From: Palsa-1447 sp964605835
Lineage (GTDB): Bacteria > Verrucomicrobiota > Verrucomicrobiia > Opitutales > Opitutaceae
Length of the DNA stretch: 64,000 nt
Assembly: GCA_964605835.1 (NCBI GenBank)
Contig: CAZSEH010000005.1
Coordinates: 1-64,000, forward strand
Direction: 5' to 3'
This document shows positions 60,615 through 64,000 of this stretch, one piece after another; positions within the stretch are counted from its first letter, which is position 1; every line of letters begins with the position of its first letter. Both the position numbers and the translations under genes were made by a program. Under the pieces are notes generated by a model. It was not told where the DNA came from. It did not search any database and saw nothing but the letters and a program-made list of their open reading frames with translations.

Positions 60615-63600
60615 TCACGGCACGTTGTAGACTTCGACCAGGGCGATGCCGGTCGTGGAGTCGGCGCTGCTCACCTGGGCGGTGTAGCCGGCGGCGCTGC
60701 CTCCCGTCGGCAGGGTCAGGACCATCGCGCAGTCGTTGGAGCCCGGGGCTATGGTGCTTGCGTAGACGCTGGCCATGACCGCCGTCGTCGCCGGCTGGAT
60801 CCCGGCCGCTGCGGCCGAGTTGCCCGGGTTCACGGCGTTGCCCCAACCGATGTTGGTGGCGACTACGTTTCCCGAGGCGTCATAGAGGGTCAGCGTGGGC
60901 CTGGCCAGGGCCAGGCCGCTGTAGGCCGGAGTGCCCGATAGCCCAGGACCGACCGCCCGGATGAGCAGGGTCTGGGAAGTGCTGCCGATGACATAGAATC
61001 CGGCCACGAGCGACTGGTTGCCGGTTCCCACCACGGCGCGGGAGGAGATGTTGATCAGCCGCGAGGAGGGCGCGCCGACATAGGAGTCGTAGTCGTAGAC
61101 TTCAACCAGCGCCACCCCGGCGCCGTTGTTCAAGCCGTCTACTTCCGCCGTGTAGCCGATGCCGGTTCCCGCCGGGACGCTCATGAATATGGCGGTGTCG
61201 TTTGAGCTGGTCTGCAGCGGGGCGGCATAGACGCTCGCGAAGGCGCTGGTCAGGGTCGCGCCGCCTCCCCAGGCGGTGTTGCTGGCGAGGCTTGCCGCAC
61301 TCGCGTTATAGAGGGTCAGTTTCGGGTTTGCCAGGGTCAGGCCGGCGAGCGACGGGGAGACAATCGGCAGGTTTGGGCCGATGCCCCGGACAACGACATT
61401 TTTGCTGGAGCTCGACCCATCCGTGTAAAACCCCGCCACGAGATTCTGGAACTGGCCGGAGCCCAGATACGCGCGCGAGGAGATGTTGTACAGGTGCGAC
61501 GCGACGGTGACCGCCACCGTCGTCGCGGAAGAGGTTGCGGAACCGGCTGCATTGGAGACTGTCACCGTGTAGCTTCCCCTCTGGGTCGTGGCGATGTTTG
61601 GGAGCGTGAGAGTGGAACCAGTCGCGCCAATGATGCTGGTCCCGTTCCATTGCCACTGGTAGGCGGTGGCGCCCGCCGCGACGACGCTCAGGCTCGGGCT
61701 CGTCCCGGCGTTCACCGTCTGGGAAACCGGCTGGGTCGTGATCGAAGGAGGAATGCCCTGGGCGCGGCCCTGGCGCTGTGCGTTTCGAAGCAGCATGGGC
61801 CACGGCGAGGTGGAGACGGAGGCTCCGATGTTGAAAGCGTAGAGCTTGTGGTCGTAGCTGCCAAAATAGAGGGTGTTTCCTGAAATGACCGGCGAAGAGC
61901 GCACCCAGCCGCCCGTCGCGAAAGTGCGGTTGAGCGAGCCGTCGGGATTTATCGCATAGACATTGTTGTCATAGCACCCGACATAGACGACCCCGTTGGA
62001 GTCGACCGCAGGGGAGCTCGCGCGCACTTCGCTCCCGAGCGTGCAGCCCCATTGCAGAGCGCCGGTCGAGGCGTTGAGCGCGTAGAGATGATGATCGTAG
62101 CTGCCGAAGTAAACGAGTCCGTTGGCCCCCAGTGCGGGCGATGAACTGATGCTGTTGCCGGCCGTGAACTTCCACCGCAGCGTCCCGGATTTTCCGAGGG
62201 AATAGAAAGTGCCCCCCAACGATCCGAAGTACAGGTTGCCGCTCGCGTCCATCGCCGGGGCCGTGTAGATCGGAGCGTCCGCGGTGAAGCTCCATTGCCG
62301 GGCTCCAGCCGGGCTGACTGCATAGAAGACGCTGTCGTCGGCGCCGATGTAGACCGTGCCGTCCGGCCCCACTGCGGGTGCGGCATAGGAGATGCCGGGA
62401 ACGGCAAAGGTCCATTTTACGGCGCCGCTGGCTGTATTGACGGCATAGAGGTTTCCATCCCGGGCCTTGACGTAAAGCGTGTCGTCGGCTGCGGAAACGC
62501 TCCCCAGGGCGCCCGCACCGGTGACGATGGCATTCCCCGGAAGATTCACGCTCCATTTGACCCCGCCGGCGGCGTTGAAGGCATAGACCGGCCCTCCGTA
62601 GGAAGAGGCGGCATAAACGGTCCCGTCGCCCGCGATTGCGGCGGCGGTCGTGTCGAAGGAATTGTTGGCGTTGTAGCTCCATCGCGTCGAACCGTCCGGA
62701 TTGAAGGCATACAGGCTGCCGTCAAGGCTTCCAACGTACACGGTGCCGTCCGGCCCGACCGCCGGAGCGCAGGTGATGCCGTCGCCCGTGGACGCCTGCC
62801 AGAGCGAATCGTTGATCGAAAGCGTGAACTGGCCCGAGTTGAGCCCGGTTGCGGAATCGTTGGTTCCATCGATCGCGATCCGGTAGGTGGTCCCCGCGGC
62901 CGCCTGGATCGTGCAGAGGCAGATGCTTGCGGGGATGCCGGCGCTGGAATCGATCGGACCGCCCAGCGCCTGCGCACCTGGGACAAGCGTCAATCCGGCC
63001 ACGCTCGACCCGGTGTAAACGGCCAGAAGCGGATCGAAGTCGTAGCTGAACGCGGCGACTTGGAATTGGCCCGTCCTTGGCGCGGTCCACGTGTACCAGA
63101 GCGAGTGGCCGCCGGCGTATCCGAGAATCGCCGGCTCGCCGCTCTCCCGTGTCGCGTACCGGGTGGTCGATGTGATTCCGGCGCTCGTTCCCGCCAATGG
63201 CGTCGCAAGGGTGAATGCGTCGTTGCTGTAGTTCAGCAGCAATACCGTCAGCCCGCTCGTGCCGTTCTGGCCGTCCACCGCAAACTCATACGTCGTTCCC
63301 GCCTGCGCCGTGAACGTGGCGCTGGATGCCCCCAGTCCCGGCGACGCACTTGCCGCGACCTGAACGAGCGAACCGAGGGAGGAGCCCGTGTATGCGGCGA
63401 CCAATGTCTGATAGTTGCTCCCCGCTGTTGCCAGCGTCACAGGCCCGCTCGCCGGAGCGGTCCACTCCCACCACAGCGAAGCGCCGCCGGAATCGCCTGC
63501 GATCAACGGTTCCCCCGGTTCCCGCGTCGCACCCGCATTGGAGGAACGGACCGACAGACTCGATCCGGACAATTTGGCCCGGGCGCCGAACGCATCGTTA

Positions 63601-64000
63601 AATGGCGTGTTGTCGCCGGGGGCCGAGGCAAGGGCCGCCGCGAGATTGAGGCGCCCGCCGGTCTGCACACGGCCGTTGAAATTGAAATTCGAGTCGACGT
63701 GGCGCAGAAGCCGGTTGATCAGTTGGCGAGGCGTGTCGCCCGGAAACCGGGCCTTGAGGAGTGCCAGCGATCCGGTCACGAACGGCGTTGCCATCGAGGT
63801 GCCGGAGAGGATCTTCGTGTCTGTGTCGCTGGTATTGTACGTGGAGAGAATCTCGTATCCCGGGGCGGCGAGGTCGACGTTGCCGGACCCATAGCTGCTG
63901 AAAAAGACAACATCGTCCCGATTGTCCGAGGCCGCCACGACGACGCTGTTGTTCAGGGCGTAGCTGGCCGGGTAGGAAAGGGTCAGGCTGTCGTCCTCGG
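60615..64000 (-). CDS. Large secreted subtilisin-like protease with propeller, Ig and C-terminal repeats, 5' end outside the window
   Basis: At least 1128 residues are visible; the frame is open to the right edge. First comes the end of a peptidase S8 domain: NNSVVVAASDNRDD, SYGSGNVDLAAPG and the catalytic serine in LSGTSMATPFVTGSLALLKA; Asp and His lie outside the window. Two repeats of about 130 residues follow (GGASLWWEWTAPASGPV and GGHSLWYTWTAPRTGQF). Next are about eight PQQ-like propeller blades (DGTVYVGSLDGSLYAFNPDG type), an Ig-like domain (QWQWNGTSIIGATGSTLTL), and two verrucomicrobial-type C-terminal repeats (LVAGFYVIGSTSQTLLIRAV). It is presumably exported; no sorting tail is seen. 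Confidence 0.85.
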   Translation of the reverse strand, partial: EDDSLTLSYPASYALNNSVVVAASDNRDDVVFFSSYGSGNVDLAAPGYEILSTYNTSDTDTKILSGTSMATPFVTGSLALLKARFPGDTPRQLINRLLRHVDSNFNFNGRVQTGGRLNLAAALASAPGDNTPFNDAFGARAKLSGSSLSVRSSNAGATREPGEPLIAGDSGGASLWWEWTAPASGPVTLATAGSNYQTLVAAYTGSSLGSLVQVAASASPGLGASSATFTAQAGTTYEFAVDGQNGTSGLTVLLLNYSNDAFTLATPLAGTSAGITSTTRYATRESGEPAILGYAGGHSLWYTWTAPRTGQFQVAAFSYDFDPLLAVYTGSSVAGLTLVPGAQALGGPIDSSAGIPASICLCTIQAAAGTTYRIAIDGTNDSATGLNSGQFTLSINDSLWQASTGDGITCAPAVGPDGTVYVGSLDGSLYAFNPDGSTRWSYNANNSFDTTAAAIAGDGTVYAASSYGGPVYAFNAAGGVKWSVNLPGNAIVTGAGALGSVSAADDTLYVKARDGNLYAVNTASGAVKWTFAVPGISYAAPAVGPDGTVYIGADDSVFYAVSPAGARQWSFTADAPIYTAPAMDASGNLYFGSLGGTFYSLGKSGTLRWKFTAGNSISSSPALGANGLVYFGSYDHHLYALNASTGALQWGCTLGSEVRASSPAVDSNGVVYVGCYDNNVYAINPDGSLNRTFATGGWVRSSPVISGNTLYFGSYDHKLYAFNIGASVSTSPWPMLLRNAQRQGRAQGIPPSITTQPVSQTVNAGTSPSLSVVAAGATAYQWQWNGTSIIGATGSTLTLPNIATTQRGSYTVTVSNAAGSATSSATTVAVTVASHLYNISSRAYLGSGQFQNLVAGFYTDGSSSSKNVVVRGIGPNLPIVSPSLAGLTLANPKLTLYNASAASLASNTAWGGGATLTSAFASVYAAPLQTSSNDTAIFMSVPAGTGIGYTAEVDGLNNGAGVALVEVYDYDSYVGAPSSRLINISSRAVVGTGNQSLVAGFYVIGSTSQTLLIRAVGPGLSGTPAYSGLALARPTLTLYDASGNVVATNIGWGNAVNPGNSAAAAGIQPATTAVMASVYASTIAPGSNDCAMVLTLPTGGSAAGYTAQVSSADSTTGIALVEVYNVP

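Overview
The window is high-GC bacterial chromosome from a diderm, with almost no room between genes on both strands. It looks like a verrucomicrobial genome, probably Opitutales-like. The best markers are the C-terminal beta-rich repeats of the secreted protease at the right edge (pattern NISSRA...GTG...LVAGF...LLIRAVGPGL), the TAP/YTG repeats in the same protein, a small starch-binding-like domain protein, and LPS-export genes (lptE, bamD) with no phage or plasmid genes. This placement is inferred; there is no rRNA in the window. A run of exactly 100 N at 55348-55447 shows that it comes from a scaffolded draft or metagenome assembly.

Layout. 1-3.8 kb: leuCD (leuC cut by the window edge), an ExbB/ExbD pair and a short-chain dehydrogenase. 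3.8-7 kb: fabV, small membrane proteins and an MFS exporter. 7-10.4 kb: a galactose module (Na+/sugar symporter, small symporter accessory protein, galactokinase). 10.5-17 kb: a signalling locus on the minus strand: LuxR-type regulator, TonB-dependent receptor, YfiR, a CHASE8-HAMP hybrid histidine kinase and a REC-histidine kinase. 17-30 kb: mpl, a VKOR-DsbA fusion, rimO, a MacAB-like efflux set, coaD, pgsA-pgpA, a NusG paralogue, aroQ and a Nif3-family gene. 30-36.5 kb: a two-gene type III polyketide synthase/methyltransferase cluster, dCMP deaminase, yqgE, cysteine-poor L36 and L31, a DUF1015 gene and glutamate dehydrogenase. 36.7-52 kb: uvrB, hpt, an orphan ABC ATPase, rpe-lptE-bamD-plsX-rpmF, trpD-glmM, rplU-rpmA and uvrA. 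52-64 kb: an acyltransferase, a large low-complexity protein running into the gap, tsaE-thiL-CPBP protease-pyrC-pyrB-pyrR, and a very large subtilisin-like exoprotein.

The most unusual signal is not a protein. Four intergenic elements of nearly constant length (162, 165, 165 and 167 bp; at 5392, 28309, 29447 and 33262) each begin and end with a perfect or near-perfect inverted repeat of 18-28 bp. The arm sequences differ between copies but always pair. Two copies share conserved interior blocks, and two start exactly on the stop codon of the preceding gene. They look like a dispersed family of long hairpins under selection for pairing rather than sequence.

A second point of interest is the 10.5-17 kb locus. 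A YfiR-CHASE8 pair, known from the YfiBNR cyclic-di-GMP system, appears here with a histidine kinase output and a TonB-dependent receptor beside it. A third is a 57-codon ORF after plsX that ends like FabH and may be what is left of fabH.

Several real genes are short and easily missed: rpmF, rpmJ, a 34-residue basic protein, and two less certain small ORFs. Metabolically the window covers leucine, pyrimidine, tryptophan and shikimate steps, murein recycling, phosphatidylglycerol synthesis, outer-membrane assembly and nucleotide excision repair.
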